A DNA stretch of 64,000 nucleotides from Isoetes taiwanensis (GCA_021234155.1 JAJEKV010000067.1:1589659-1653658), one strand, 5' to 3'; numbered from the stretch's first letter, positions 1-10,615 are shown. Translations and numbers: made by a program. Notes: generated from the letters alone by a model not told the origin.

Positions 1-409
1 AACTTGGCCCTAAATGACTAGGACCAGAACATTAAGGTAATCGAGATTTACGACAAAACATACTGAGGGTCCATCCCCATTAGTGTCTGAACTTATTTTC
101 CCAACTCTACCACGTCAGCAAACTAGAGGCGGCAATTTTTTTTAGACCGCCGACTATTCCCAAACCTAAAATTGAATTTCGCTAGATCAGCAAAGGGAAG
201 GCGGAAAGAAATGTTCCCATTGCAATTTGCAACTCCGATTTGCTTTGCTTTTTCAAACCCGCCAGATCTACATAAAACGACAAACCTGGTTCACAAACAG
301 AGAATTCAGAAGTGCTAGATAACTTCTGCAAAAAGGGAAGGTAACCCGGCCATGTCATCCAAATTCAAAAAAGAAAAAATGCAATAGGAACTTAACTTGC
401 AGAACCGGG

Positions 410-532
410 TTCACCACATGGCAAAGGCACCTTGAACTTTTAAGGGCACCTTGAAATTTTTGGGCTAATGGGGATGCGGTTCGCCACGTGGCAAAGGCAC
501 CTTGAACTTTTAAGGGCACCTTGAAATTTTTG
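410..532 (+). promoter_or_regulatory. eS30 promoter: duplicated 70-bp module with G-box and site II motif
   Basis: A 53-bp core (410-462) recurs at 480-532 with a 70-bp period. The two copies are nearly identical, but the first carries CACATG (at 415-420) where the second carries CACGTG (485-490), a perfect G-box in the context CCACGTGG. TGGGCT at 461-466 matches the site II element (TGGGCY) common in plant ribosomal-protein promoters. The module ends about 130 bp before the start codon. G-box and site II factors (bZIP/bHLH and TCP) are the expected binders from established plant promoter work; binding here is inferred from motifs only. Confidence 0.6.
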
Positions 533-599
533 CGGCCTGATTGGCATATTCCCCTGAGATCCGGCCTTATGTTTGTCCTGCCCTAGGAATACACAAGAG

Positions 600-608
600 A
601 AACCCTAA
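600..608 (+). promoter_or_regulatory. Telo-box AAACCCTAA
   Basis: An exact AAACCCTAA lies 56 bp upstream of the eS30 ATG. Telo-boxes close to the transcription start are a hallmark of plant ribosomal protein and translation-factor genes, usually together with site II elements as seen here. It supports the gene call and suggests growth-linked expression. Confidence 0.7.
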
Positions 609-663
609 TTAGGTATCTCTTGTGCTACCACAGCGTCGAAGCTTTCGCCAAGCGAGCGTGAGA

Positions 664-924
664 ATGAGTAAGGTCCATGGTTCTCTCGCCCGAGCGGGGA
701 AGGTTAGGGGCCAAACTCCTAAGGTAGCAAAGCAAGACAAGAAGAAAAGGCCCAAAGGTCGGGCTTACAAACGTATTCAATACAACCGCCGCTTCGTCAC
801 TGCAGGTATGTTTTTTTTCAATGAAGATTGAAGCACACCATTTGTTTTACTGATGGATACATCCAACGTATTTTTAGTGGTCGGTTTTGGGAAGAAACGT
901 GGCCCTAATTCTTCTGAGAAGTAA
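664..924 (+). CDS. RPS30: 40S ribosomal protein eS30 (two exons: 664-805, 878-924)
   Basis: Small basic protein of the 40S ribosomal subunit, acting in cytoplasmic translation. Exon 1 (664-805) encodes [20 protein letters not shown] and continues with the lysine/arginine-rich block. A 72-bp GT-AG intron (806-877) splits a valine codon. Exon 2 (878-924) encodes [15 protein letters not shown] and then TAA. The spliced product is 62 aa, the usual length of plant eS30. Unlike animals, no ubiquitin-like FUBI domain precedes it, as is normal in plants. The ATG at 664 is chosen because the upstream in-frame codons do not fit the family. The telo-box and site II promoter agree. The gene is intact; I see no frameshift. 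Confidence 0.95.
806..877 (+). other. eS30 intron 1
   Basis: A 72-bp phase-1 intron begins GTATG and ends TTTTTAG. It is AT-rich and T-rich, near the lower size limit of plant introns. Splicing it restores the conserved eS30 C-terminus. Confidence 0.9.
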
Positions 925-1103
925 AATGAAGGTATTCCATTCATATTTCTTTCTGTCTGTGTTTTTTAAGTATAGTATCATTCATTTCATCAGTTTACAA
1001 ACTTCTTTGTATGAAACTCATTGTCTTCTGAATTTTACAGATTACTCAAGGAAATGAGCTTGAAGTTTACATTTGAATCGAGAAATGAGCTTTACATTTG
1101 CTG

Positions 1104-1165
1104 AATGTTTTTGTTAGACATCAATGATCATAGAAGCATTAATATTTTTGTTAGACATCAATGAT
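1104..1165. repeat. Short tandem repeat around TTTTTGTTAGACATCAATGA
   Basis: The segment TTTTTGTTAGACATCAATGA followed by TCAT occurs twice, about 39 bp apart, in the noncoding DNA just after the eS30 gene. Nothing else recognisable lies in 925-1550. Confidence 0.6.
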
Positions 1166-1553
1166 CATGTACAAAATCTTCTGTGAGTTAATTCCTTGAA
1201 GACTCAGTCCATACATGTTCATACTCTGAACACGAGAAAATAGGTACTTGGCAGCTCTATTTACTCGAAACTTTTCTTTTACTGCATATTCTGCACTTAG
1301 ACATTCTGCATATTATGCACTTAAACTTGTCATCAGTTAAACATTATATCAGAAAGCTTTATCACATGCAAATATCAAATTAACAGATGCTTTTGACGCT
1401 GTTCAAACCTGGCATATGCATTGTCTACTTGCTAACTATGTCTAGACGCCTGACTAACTGTAAACGTTCATACTCTATGTTTTCGAATCGTGCTCACTGT
1501 AAACCTTTTAGTTCTGAATTAGATGTTTGCAAGAGCTGTTCCCAGGTTATATG

Positions 1554-1906
1554 GTAGTAGTGATTTCATTTATGCTGGTGGCACGAGGATATGGATTTCT
1601 GTCTTTCTGCCTTTCTGGCATGATTGTCTATGGAAGCAAGAATTTAGAGTTTGTAATTAACAACAGTATGATACTGAGTAGAGTGTAATACCACGGTTGA
1701 TCTTATGATCTTTTTTACAAAATATGGATATTGTAGTAGTGTTTGCATTTATGCTGGTGGCATCAGGATATGGATTTTTGTCTTTCTGGCATGATTGTCT
1801 ATTTAATCAAGAATTTAGAGTTTGTAATTAACAACAGTATGATACTGAGTAGAGTGTAATACCACAGCTGATCTTATGATCCTTTTTACAGTATATGGAT
1901 ATAGAT
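1554..1906. repeat. 179-bp tandem duplication downstream of eS30
   Basis: Two adjacent copies (1554-1732 and 1733 to about 1906) share GTAGTAGTG, TTTATGCTGGTGGCA, GGATATGGATTT and TAACAACAGTATGATACTGA in the same order. They differ by scattered substitutions and small indels. There is no coding potential; 1907-2250 holds nothing I recognise. Confidence 0.85.
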
Positions 1907-2392
1907 ATCTTAAAATTTAGACAAGAGCTTGTCTGATACAATTTCTGTATGTAAGCATCTGATCAGCACATTGAATGGAATTTTTTTTACTCACACATAA
2001 CTGTGGTTGTACGACAGAATGGTGAATGCATGCATAAGGTGGTTGCACCTTTGAGTTTGTATGAGTTTTTAAAGCAGGGATTTAGCATTTGATGGTTGCA
2101 CCCCCTTTTGGCCTACGGATTGTAGTGGATATTTCTTTGAAGGCCTTTGAAGAATTAATATGAACTTGTGTAAATATTGGTCTGCTCTAGATATTAAATG
2201 GATATGATGCATTGTAATATAGCTTTAAGTTGAAGACCATTGATAAGCTTGGTGATATCATGGATACACCAGGGCCACTGAGACCACATTTCGGTACACC
2301 AGGTTGTATGGTGGCATGGAGGTTGCCGGTGTACGGTGGTGGCATGGAGGTTGTATGGTGGCATGGCCACTGAGACCACATTTCGTTGTGGC

Positions 2393-3460
2393 CGGTGACC
2401 CGCTCCTGTTGATATCATGGATACACCAGGTTGTGCCACCGAGACCACATTCTGGTGTGGATCGGTGGGGCCCTACGACCGGCGTAGCCGGGAGCGGGTC
2501 ACCAGCCACACAGGAATATGGGACCGGTGGCCATGCCACCACAACATGGAAATATGGAGCAAATTCCCCCTCCCCCCCCTCCAATTTTTTTCTCGCCATT
2601 CTTCTTCGTGGCAGAGGTGCGGCTATGGCGCCAACGAAGCGGTGTCGTCCTCGCCCTCTTGCTCTTTTATTTTGTGGCAGAAGAACAAAAAGGTCGCAAG
2701 GAGGTTTTGTTGCAGCAGAGTATTTTTTTTATACAATTTTATACTTGCAGATGCTAGCTTTTGTTGCATGCAAGCCGGAATGGAAGAAACAGAAGGTAAC
2801 TATAACGCAAGTCTATTTTCTTGTGAGCTTTTGTTGCATGCAAGTCGGAATGGAAGAAACAGAGGGTAACTATAACGCTGGTGACCCGCTGGTCCCATAT
2901 TCCTGTGTGGCTGGTGACCCGCTCCTGTTGATATCATGGATACACCAGGTTGTGCCACCGAGACCACATTCTGGTGTGGATCGGTGGGGCCCCGGTGGCA
3001 GGAGCGAGGTCACCAGCCACACAGGAATATGGGACCGGTGGCCATGCCACCACAACATGGAAATATGGAGCAAATTCCCCTCCCCCCCCTCCAATTTTTT
3101 TCTCGCCATTCTTCTTCGTGGCGAGGTGCGGCTATGGCTTCAACGAAGTGAAAGGGTGTCGCCCTCGCCCTCTTGCTCTTTTATTTTGTGGCAGAAGAAC
3201 AAAAAGGTCGCAAGGAGGTTTTGTTGCAGCAGAGTATTTTTTTTATACAATTTTATACTTGCAGATGCTAGCTTTTGTTGCATGCAAGCCGGAATGGAAG
3301 AAACAGAAGGTAACTATAACGCAAGTCTATTTTCTTGTGAGCTTTTGTTGCATGCAAGTCGGAATGGAAGAAACAGAGGGTAACTATAACGCAAGTCTAT
3401 TTTCTTGTGAGCTTTTGTTGCATGCAAGTCGGAATGGAAGAAACAGAGGGTAACTATAAC
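2393..3460. repeat. 519-bp tandem duplication with nested 70-bp repeats
   Basis: A segment beginning GGTGACCCGCTCCTGTTG occurs at about 2393 and again at about 2912. Both copies carry the same order of landmarks: GATATCATGGATACACCAGG, a GC-rich stretch, a C-run, and a T-rich stretch ending in TTGCAG. Each then ends in a 70-bp repeat containing TTGTTGCATGCAAG and GGTAACTATAACG: two units in the first copy (from 2761 and 2831), three in the second (from 3275, 3345 and 3415). A partial third copy of the start lies at about 2250-2310. Several long open frames cross it, but they follow the repeat and are not judged to be genes. Confidence 0.85.
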
Positions 3461-3492
3461 GTATGTCTGTTCTCTTGTGCAATATTCTATCT

Positions 3493-3690
3493 GGATTTCT
3501 TGTACTAATTTTGTTATTCTTGCTCGCATTTAGGTCCATCGCCAGAATCCAAGAGCAAGAGGCATGGCGGCTATGGAGGGGTTCGGCGATGGATTTCCTG
3601 TACTTATTTTGTTATTCTTGCTCGCATTTAGGCCCATCGCCAGAATCTAAGAGCAAGAGGCATGGCAGCTGTGGAGGGGCTCTTCCGGCC
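3493..3690 (+). repeat. 98-bp tandem duplication containing a splice-acceptor-like sequence and ATG
   Basis: Copies start at 3493 and 3591. Each has a T-rich tract ending in CTCGCATTTAG, then CCATCGCCAGAATC, AAGAGCAAGAGGCATGGC and GAGGGG. It looks like a duplicated intron 3' end plus exon start, so the second copy could feed the coding-like fragment that follows. Confidence 0.75.
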
Positions 3691-4006
3691 TGTTCCAGCG
3701 ATGATAGCTACCAGAAATAATTCTTCGTCTTGCAGAAAACGATCCCTTGTCGATGTTTTCTCCAACTTGGATTGTGACGGAATCGCAAAAAAGATGCAGT
3801 AGTCTTTTTCTGCCATGGCCGCCTGTAAAAGGGGAGATTCTGAAAGGTGCAACCGTGGCTCTGACATTTCGTTGCCAGATTCTCTGTATTCTCTCAAAGA
3901 TTTGGATTATGTCAAAGATTCAACTTTAGCCGTGTGTTTAAGAGTCCGGTCACATGTTCCTGTTGACAGGATTTTTTCCCAGTTGACGGCAACCCTAATT
4001 TTTTAA
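3662..4006 (+). pseudogene. Unidentified coding-like fragment with one in-frame TAG
   Basis: From ATG 3662 a frame runs with one TAG (about residue 48) to a stop at 4006. The residue mix looks protein-like, for example SSSCRKRSLVDVFSNLDCDG and, after the stop, ISLPDSLYSLKDLDYVKDS. The preceding 98-bp repeat supplies a splice-acceptor-like TTTAG. I do not recognise the family. It lies directly upstream of the Harbinger transposase on the same strand, so it could be a captured or ancestral exon, or chance. Confidence 0.3.
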
Positions 4007-4275
4007 CGAGGTCACATGTTCCGTTGGTTGCGCAACCGCCCACGCCATGTTCATAAAGCCAATTTGGCTTTAATTGGGCGACATTTTTTTCCTTTGTCAT
4101 CGGTAGATTTGATCGGGCAGGGGCAACCGCTTTGTTCGGTGATGTGATCGGGCAGAGGTATTCCCCGGCTTCATCACTTAACTATGAATCCACAAAGGCA
4201 ACGCCGGGTGATTGGAACAGTCTTTGCCACATGTGTTTTGGTACTATAGTTAATCTTCTTTTACAAATAGCTTCA

Positions 4276-5523
4276 ATGCAATTTACAGACAGTGAAGAAA
4301 TCATGTCATCGTTGGAGAATTCACTTGAGAAGGCCTTCTTGGCATCCTTATTGTAAGTGACAAATGTGAGTACTGCAATTCTGCTTTTCATAGACAGAGA
4401 ATTATCTTTTCAAGAATTAAAAGGGAGGGAGATAGGCCCTTATTACATCAAACCTAGATCATTACATTGGTGGAACATGTTTGGTCGCGACATTATGCAG
4501 AATGATCCATTGAGGTGGAAAGAATTTTTCAGGTTGTCTGTTCCAACTTTTGAATATGTTTGCAGCTTGGTTGAAGAGGATTTGCAGAAGCATCCACCTC
4601 CAGGTTTGAACACAATCAAGGGAAGATATATATCAGTTGAGAAACAGGTAGCATTGGCTCTTCGCAAATTGGCTAGTGGTGATTCTTGGAGTGGAATCTC
4701 AGAAACTTTTGGAATTGCAAAGCCTACATGCATCAAAATATTTGATAACTTCATTGTCAGTCTTATTAAGAACGCTCACAGTTTTATATCATGGCCTGAA
4801 GGGAGTGACTTAGAAGAAGTTAAAGCTGGCTTTAGAAGGTGCCATGGCTTCCCTAATTGTGTTGGCGCATTAGATTGTACACATATACCGTGCGAATTAC
4901 CTAGCAATGGCAATCCCGCAGATTATTATGATTGGAAAGGAGCATACTCCATGACAATGCAAGCAATTGTGGACATGAAGAGTAGGTTTCTGGACATTTT
5001 TGTTGGATTTCCTGGATGTGTTAGTGACAGGAGAGTTTGGTCAAATTCAGGATTTATGCAATTAGTGCGTAGCGGCAGCAGGTTGAATGGTCCTCTTTTC
5101 AACACGCCCTTTGGTGACATTCCTGAATACTTGATTGCAGATGGTGGTTACGATTGTGTTCCAGGTTTATTAGTGCCATTTCCCAAGAATTTTGCTGGTA
5201 AGCGTTTTGAGGATTACAATTTCATGCATTCATCAACTAGGATTGTCGTGGAACGGTCTTTTGGAATACTCAAACGGCAATGGAGACTTCTCACTAGACG
5301 CATCTATCGAGGGTCTCCTCAGAAATTGAGTAATACGATCGTTGCATGTTGCATTTTACACAACATCATAGTGGATAGAGGAGACAGGTTTTATGAAGAC
5401 TTTGATGCAGCCAAGTATTCTCATGATCCAGGGTATTGCCGACAGCGATCTAGAAGTTATAACAAAGATGGTTATGCCTTTCGAGATACTATCATGGACT
5501 ATGTATTGAGTTTGCATGCATGA
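4276..5523 (+). pseudogene. PIF/Harbinger transposase (DDE_Tnp_4, HARBI1-like), one in-frame stop
   Basis: Cut-and-paste DDE transposase of the PIF/Harbinger superfamily. Numbering from codon 4357, I see D173 in VGALDCTHIP, D262 in LIADGGYDCVPG and E299 in VERSFGILK, the expected catalytic triad. The C-terminal landmark VACCILHNIIVD is also present. An upstream N-terminal segment (ATG 4276, then SSLENSLEKAFLASLL) is in the same frame but separated by a single TAA at 4354-4356; the first ATG after it is 4477. The downstream part (388 codons) is complete to TGA. The 3' half (from about 5054) is repeated at 12.33 kb. The product probably needs the convergent trihelix-like ORF1 protein, as in other PIF/Harbinger elements. 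Whether the TAA is real or an assembly error is open. Confidence 0.85.
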
Positions 5524-6132
5524 GGTGCAATTGCAATGAGACTGTGATGCTATGAGACTGTTGTGATAAGAGTTTAATATTATAACATGGGCATGCAGCC
5601 CTACATTAATTTGCAATTTTGAATATTCCACTATGATCATGTTGCTTTCAGGACAAATGTGTCTGTTTTCAGGTTGCTTTCAGGACAACAGCAATACCCA
5701 AGTAAGCGAGAAAAAGAAGAATCAGCTTTGCTTCTTTGTCTGTTGTAAGCATACATTTAAAGATCCTTTTGGAAATATAAACATGCTTATGCTTAAGAGT
5801 TGCCCCACTGGTTAACGGTATTGCAGTATGTGATTTAAGTGAATGAAGTAACGGTATTGCAAAATGTGTTTACCAATGTGTTTACCTTTAAACGTTTCAC
5901 TACAGACATGAAACACCCAATTCGCAGCACTTCTTACAAAATTGATGCCCACAATATGGAAAAACATATCAAGGACTTCTACTGCAACGTGGTTTCATAT
6001 GGACACTCATTGTTATCCTTATTTAATTGGACCCATCTTATCCAATCTGCTCACAGTCTCTTTTCAAGTTGCTTTTAGGACAACAGCAACTAAAGTATTG
6101 ACTTTCTGTAATAACTTGTACCTGGTTGTACA

Positions 6133-6813
6133 ATGGCTAGCATGGAATAAAATAACGGCTAAGGTTAGCCAAATGGCTATTTTGTAGCAGTTTTGCCAAG
6201 AAAAACGGCTAAAGTAAATGGAAAAAATGCCCAAAAAAAAGAAAATTTTAGCCCAATTTTTTTGCCACCCAAGTGAGTTTTTAGGTTGAATAGCCAAACA
6301 TTTACCTCCAGACATATCCATCAGGACATCGATTAGCTAAACCTAAGATAGAGTGGGCTTGGAAAAATGGATAGATTAGCCCGAAATTCAACACCAATGT
6401 ATGTACTAACTTTAAGAAATTTCAAATAGGGTTTATATTTTTCTTTTTTTTTCCACTTTCTTTCTTGTTCCAAGTAAAAGTTGAAGCATTAGAGGAAAAG
6501 GAACAATGTAGTCCCCTTTTTTTTTAGGTTTTTGAACATGTTCATATATGTTTGTGTCTTGATTTATGTATTTACAATAAATTCAATGTCTTTGCCAAAA
6601 TGCTTGGATTTTTTTAAATTACTATAGAGTGATGGCTAATATTTGCCTTTCCATTTTTGAAAGTTTAGCCAAAAGCAAGAAACTATGATGGAGAAAAACT
6701 ATTTAGTTTAGCCAAGTGTTAGAAACTTCTAGCCCCAATTTGAAGGTAGTTTAGCTAAACCTATTTTGGCTACACTAAAATATAGGAGTAGTAATTTATT
6801 CCATGATGGCTAG
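6133..6813. mobile_element. hAT-type MITE, copy 1 (665 bp) with 8-bp TSD
   Basis: The element spans 6141-6805, bounded by terminal inverted repeats CATGGAATAAA, and is flanked by a perfect 8-bp duplication ATGGCTAG (6133-6140 and 6806-6813). An 8-bp TSD with 5'-CA ends is typical of hAT elements. No transposase is present, so it is nonautonomous. It sits inside the Harbinger element, between transposase and ORF1, so it inserted later. Internal GGCTAA/TTAGCC motifs recur. Confidence 0.85.
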
Positions 6814-7362
6814 GTAGCCAATGTAGCTTTGGAAGATGCAAAGCATTTATGATACACTGTTATGATCTTTTGTAAAATACTAAAGCATTGACTTTCTGTA
6901 ATAACTTGTGCCTGGTTGTGCTTCTTTAATAAGTTGCAATAATACCTTTAATTATGCTTTTGAATGGCTTACGTACAAGGAAAGGGGGCAAAGTAGGTAT
7001 AGTAATGGACCCACTTTCAATTATGTCTTTCCTTTCTTGCATCCACACGAGTTCCCTGTTGTAGAATCTAGAATCTAGAATGTAGCCATGTATTGTCACA
7101 AGAAAAATAAGCAAGATAAGATCTCGGAAATAAACCCTGATACAATGGCATCAGATCATGAAATGCACACCTTTTCTTATAAATAAGAAAATTTTGTTTG
7201 CTGGCCACATACAGCAGGTGTATGAATGTCTTGCTGGCAACGTACAGCAAATAATCTTTTGTAAAATATATTGATGTCTAACAAAACACAAATGCAAGAA
7301 AGAAGAAGACAATAAGAAAAGACAATTGTTTCCGTGGCATGACTAAAACAGCTACTCTTTTT

Positions 7363-8691
7363 TCAAAGATACTTCAAGCTTCCAGCTATGTCTCCCATGT
7401 GATTTTGAATTTGTTTGGTAACCTCAATAATCTGACTGAACCGTTCTGCATTTGCTTGCAAAATAGAGGAAGTTGATTCTCTTGTTGTTTCCTGCAACTT
7501 CTCAAATAATTCAGCTTGCCCTTTTTGCATTTTTTCCATCAAGCCTTCCGATTCCTTTTGGAAACCTTTGCCTTTTCTTCCCAAAGAGTTGTTTCAAAGA
7601 ACCAATTTGGATGACTGATTATTCGATCCCGCTTGGTTGCCTACTTCTATAGGCTCATCTTCGTCATCTAATTAAAAATATTAAGTACATATATAAGTAT
7701 CTTCAAAAACTCTTCAACATATTTCAAGGAATCTACATACCTTGTAGCCCCGCCATTTTGTTGCATGTAGAGAAATCAAGAATGAAGTCACTGCTCAACA
7801 ACTCTGCCGCTTGCCAACCATGAGTCCATTTCATTGAAAACTCTTCTAGAAAAAGAATTGAAGCTTCTCTCTCTTCTTTCGGATGCATCGGCATACCAAT
7901 ACTCTACGTTCCCACTGGTTGGCCTACAAATTACAAATTACATAGAAATGAAAAAATTATTACATAGCTTGCAAAGAACATAGTCTGAAAACATACTTGT
8001 AGTCTCTTATTTTTTTGTAATCAGCATAGAGCTGGTCCCACTTGCTTATACAAGCAGCAGAAGAACGTGTGTATCCAAGTTCATTGAGATAGAACGCAAT
8101 TGCTTGCCAACGTTCTTTCTTGGTCCGACTTCTTTTTTGCGGACCGCCATTCATAATTCCATCCCATTCTTTTCTCTTTGCTGCAACTAATGCAAGCACT
8201 TGACCTTCATTCCAATCTTCTTTCTTGGATCTCCCTTTCTTGTTTTGATTTTGTGTAGGTTCCTGCTCGGACTGCACATCTTCACCATTTTGTATAGAAC
8301 TGTCTTCAAAGAATGTACTGCTAGCACCATTAATTGGTGATTCAAGTGGAATATCAAAAGAGGTTGCAGCAGAGAATTGCGAGGGAGTGTGAGGAGTATG
8401 AGGTTCTTGATAGTTACGTGGAACAAAATTTCCACATTCAAACTCTTCAGGTTCTATTTCACCATTTGAAGGCAAAGATATAGGACAACCGTGCAAACAA
8501 CCCGAGAATCGTGGAGGTGGACGAGGGATGCCTATGGTTCTTGTTTCACTACGGGGCGAAGTATTTGAAGAAATGAAAGGAGTTTGTGACAGAATTGGAG
8601 AACGAATTGCAAATGGAATGCTACCTGGTGGTATTGGCGGACGAACCGCGTAAATCCTCTACGATCGTTTGGTCTATAGCGTTCTTTGCAT
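7363..8691 (-). pseudogene. PIF/Harbinger ORF1, trihelix/SANT-like DNA-binding protein, copy 1 (frame disrupted)
   Basis: Counterpart of the better-preserved copy at 14634-15973. The central region (8496 down to about 7997) reads LPSNGEIEPEEFECGNFVPR to KKIRDYK, including the SANT-like helices with W residues (KKEDWNEGQVLALVAA, KERWQAIAFYLNELGYT). The 5' end is frameshifted relative to copy 2 around 8480-8700, and exons 2 and 3 carry small differences near CAG/CTG triplets. In PIF/Harbinger elements this protein cooperates with the transposase in DNA binding and nuclear entry. The disruption may be an assembly error. Confidence 0.7.
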
Positions 8692-8879
8692 TTTGATTTG
8701 ATTGTAGATCTTCCGTGGAGCACCACCTTCTCCAACACCAAATCAAAGATCACCGGAAATGCTTCCCGGGTTTTACAAACGTTCATATTTTTGGACGGTT
8801 TGGATAGTTTGGAAGCTTGGCGATTACTTTTTGATTCAGGTCAAAACTTGAGTCTTTGAGGTCGGGCGCCCACGGAACC

Positions 8880-8942
8880 TGCATGCCTTGATCTCGACCT
8901 CAAGAAAACCTTGAGATCAGAGGCCCATGGGAAAGCACCCTT
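8880..8942. mobile_element. Putative right terminus of the PIF/Harbinger element
   Basis: About 200 bp beyond ORF1 the sequence contains CTCAAGAAAACCTTGAGATC, then AGGCCCATGGGAAAGCACCC and TTA. Read on -, it begins TAAGGGTGCTTTCCCATGGG, which resembles a PIF/Harbinger end with a 3-bp TWA-type target site. I could not find a matching left end at 2-4.3 kb, so the boundary is tentative. The same sequence recurs at about 16160-16220 in copy 2. Confidence 0.35.
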
Positions 8943-9116
8943 AGAGTACTCCGTTGGGGTATGGCATCAAGATTGGCTTTTATGTTAACCTGTTATAGCC
9001 TGTTAAATTTGATGGTCACGGAAATGGCTTCCCTCTTTCCATTCTGGATTGTAGAGGGATGCCACGTGGCAGCACGAGGTTAAGTGTCACACGAAATTTG
9101 CAACCCATGTTCCATG

Positions 9117-9235
9117 TTGTTGTTGGTAACTATTGCTAAAGGGAATTTGGGATATGGCAAGTTTATATACACTAAGTTGTTGTTGTTAGTAACTATTGCT
9201 AAATGGAATTTAGGACATTGCAAGTTTATATGCAC
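9117..9235. repeat. 63-bp tandem repeat
   Basis: GTAACTATTGCTAAA-GGAATTT-GGAnAT-GCAAGTTTATAT occurs from 9126 and again from 9189, each preceded by GTTGTTGTT. It is noncoding, and duplicated again in the second 7.3-kb unit near 16395-16510. Confidence 0.75.
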
Positions 9236-9369
9236 CAAGTTAGAGAGTCACAGTTAGCAAGTTTAAAGTTAACATAGAGATAGAGATGTTTATCGTTAGT
9301 AACTTGCACCTTTGGTGCAATCCTCAAATAAGTGAGCTAAATCATGGAGATATGTGTACGAAGATTTTT

Positions 9370-9521
9370 CATGGCATATCAAATTGACGTATGCTATTGA
9401 CATATTCAAAATTGGATAATGTACAATGGCCTATACAAATAGGTACATGGCATATCAAATTGACGTATGCTATTGACATATTCAAACTTGGATAATGTAC
9501 AATGGCCTATACAAATAGGTT
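9370..9521. repeat. 76-bp perfect-like tandem repeat
   Basis: CATGGCATATCAAATTGACG starts at 9370 and 9446. The units are nearly identical through CCTATACAAATAGGT. Each contains its own inverted repeat CCTATACAAATAGG. The pair recurs near 16653-16803 in the duplicate unit. The rest of 8945-10440 shows no gene. Confidence 0.85.
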
Positions 9522-10446
9522 TCATCTACATACCATAACAATAGATTAGTACTTGGTCATCCTTCCTATATAATTGTATTGTTTTTTGTGTTCTCATTTT
9601 TCTTTCTTCCTTATTACATAGATTTTAGCATTTTACAATGGTCGAAAACCTAAGCGATCTAATTTCTTGGGTTTTCTGTTTAAATGTTCTTCCATACTTA
9701 TTACATGGCGACACATGTGCTAAAAATTAATTAAACGCTGGCGGATCAGAGCCTTTTCAGAACCCGTGCTCAGGTCTGATTTTGCTATCAGAACTTCACT
9801 TTTCAAGCCACGTGTGTTGAACGTCATAAATGAAAAAGGCACATATGATAATTCACACTATCTCGAATGACGAAAAAAGATATATCAATTTTGCACATTC
9901 ATCATTATTGCACATAATCATTCAAAATCGATGTCATAAATGAAGGAGGCACATGTCATGATTATATTAATGATATTTGATATTATTTACATGTGGCTTA
10001 AAATGCGAACACACGGCGAAAGAAAGGCAATGGCATATGTCGATTCTAGAATGGAGCTCGCATGAAAACGACAAAAACCTCGTCGACTACCAGAGAACCT
10101 TAGCTATAAGCCAAGCTGCTAAAAAACGTCCAAGTGTTGAGTCGAGTCGTGAATTCCATAGCGCGAGAAAAGACGAATGCCGGGCATGGAACAAATGCAA
10201 CAAGAATTAGCCACACGATCCAAGGCGGCCGGTTTTTGTGTTTCTTGCGAGTTCCTTACCAGAATAGCATCGATCTGAGCCCTCGGATCGTCATTCTGGG
10301 CAGAGACGAGCCATTATATAAGTATACTCCATATTCAAGGCCAGTTATCCGGGTCTTTTGCTTCCCTCCCTTCCCACCCTGATTGCTTGGGCGCTTGTTT
10401 ATTGTTTTTCGCATGTGTTTCTGTTCATGCATACCTTATTGTTGTC

Positions 10447-10615
10447 CATCCCCCGGATGTTGCTATAATCATGTTTTTACACCTGCATGGTGCTACTTTG
10501 TTCTCCATCTGTGGATGATGCTGTTTATTTTCATCCTGAGGGTGACACAAATTTCTTTTTATCACATTCTTTCTTCCACCTGATGAGTGATGCTTTTCTT
10601 TCCACCCTCTGGGTG
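10447..10615. repeat. Array of six 12-13-bp palindromes on a ~26-bp period
   Basis: Six short inverted repeats lie at 10447 (CATCCCCCGGATG), 10480 (CACCTGCATGGTG), 10506 (CATCTGTGGATG), 10531 (CATCCTGAGGGTG), 10577 (CACCTGATGAGTG) and 10603 (CACCCTCTGGGTG). Spacings are 33, 26, 25, 46 and 26 bp. They are separated by pyrimidine-rich spacers, several beginning with ATGCT or TGCT. Arm positions vary together (T:A versus C:G), preserving pairing. The fifth is the weakest. An identical array lies at about 17722-17890. Function unknown. Confidence 0.6.

Noticed and set aside
2304-3383. A 359-codon open frame and several overlapping ones
   Set aside because: The frame follows a tandem repeat; its translation repeats the same segments, has no recognisable domain, and other frames over the same DNA are equally open.
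4353-4393. A 41-bp intron that would remove the TAA before the transposase
   Set aside because: GTAAGT and TAG borders exist, but it is too short for a plant intron and splicing would put the transposase out of frame.
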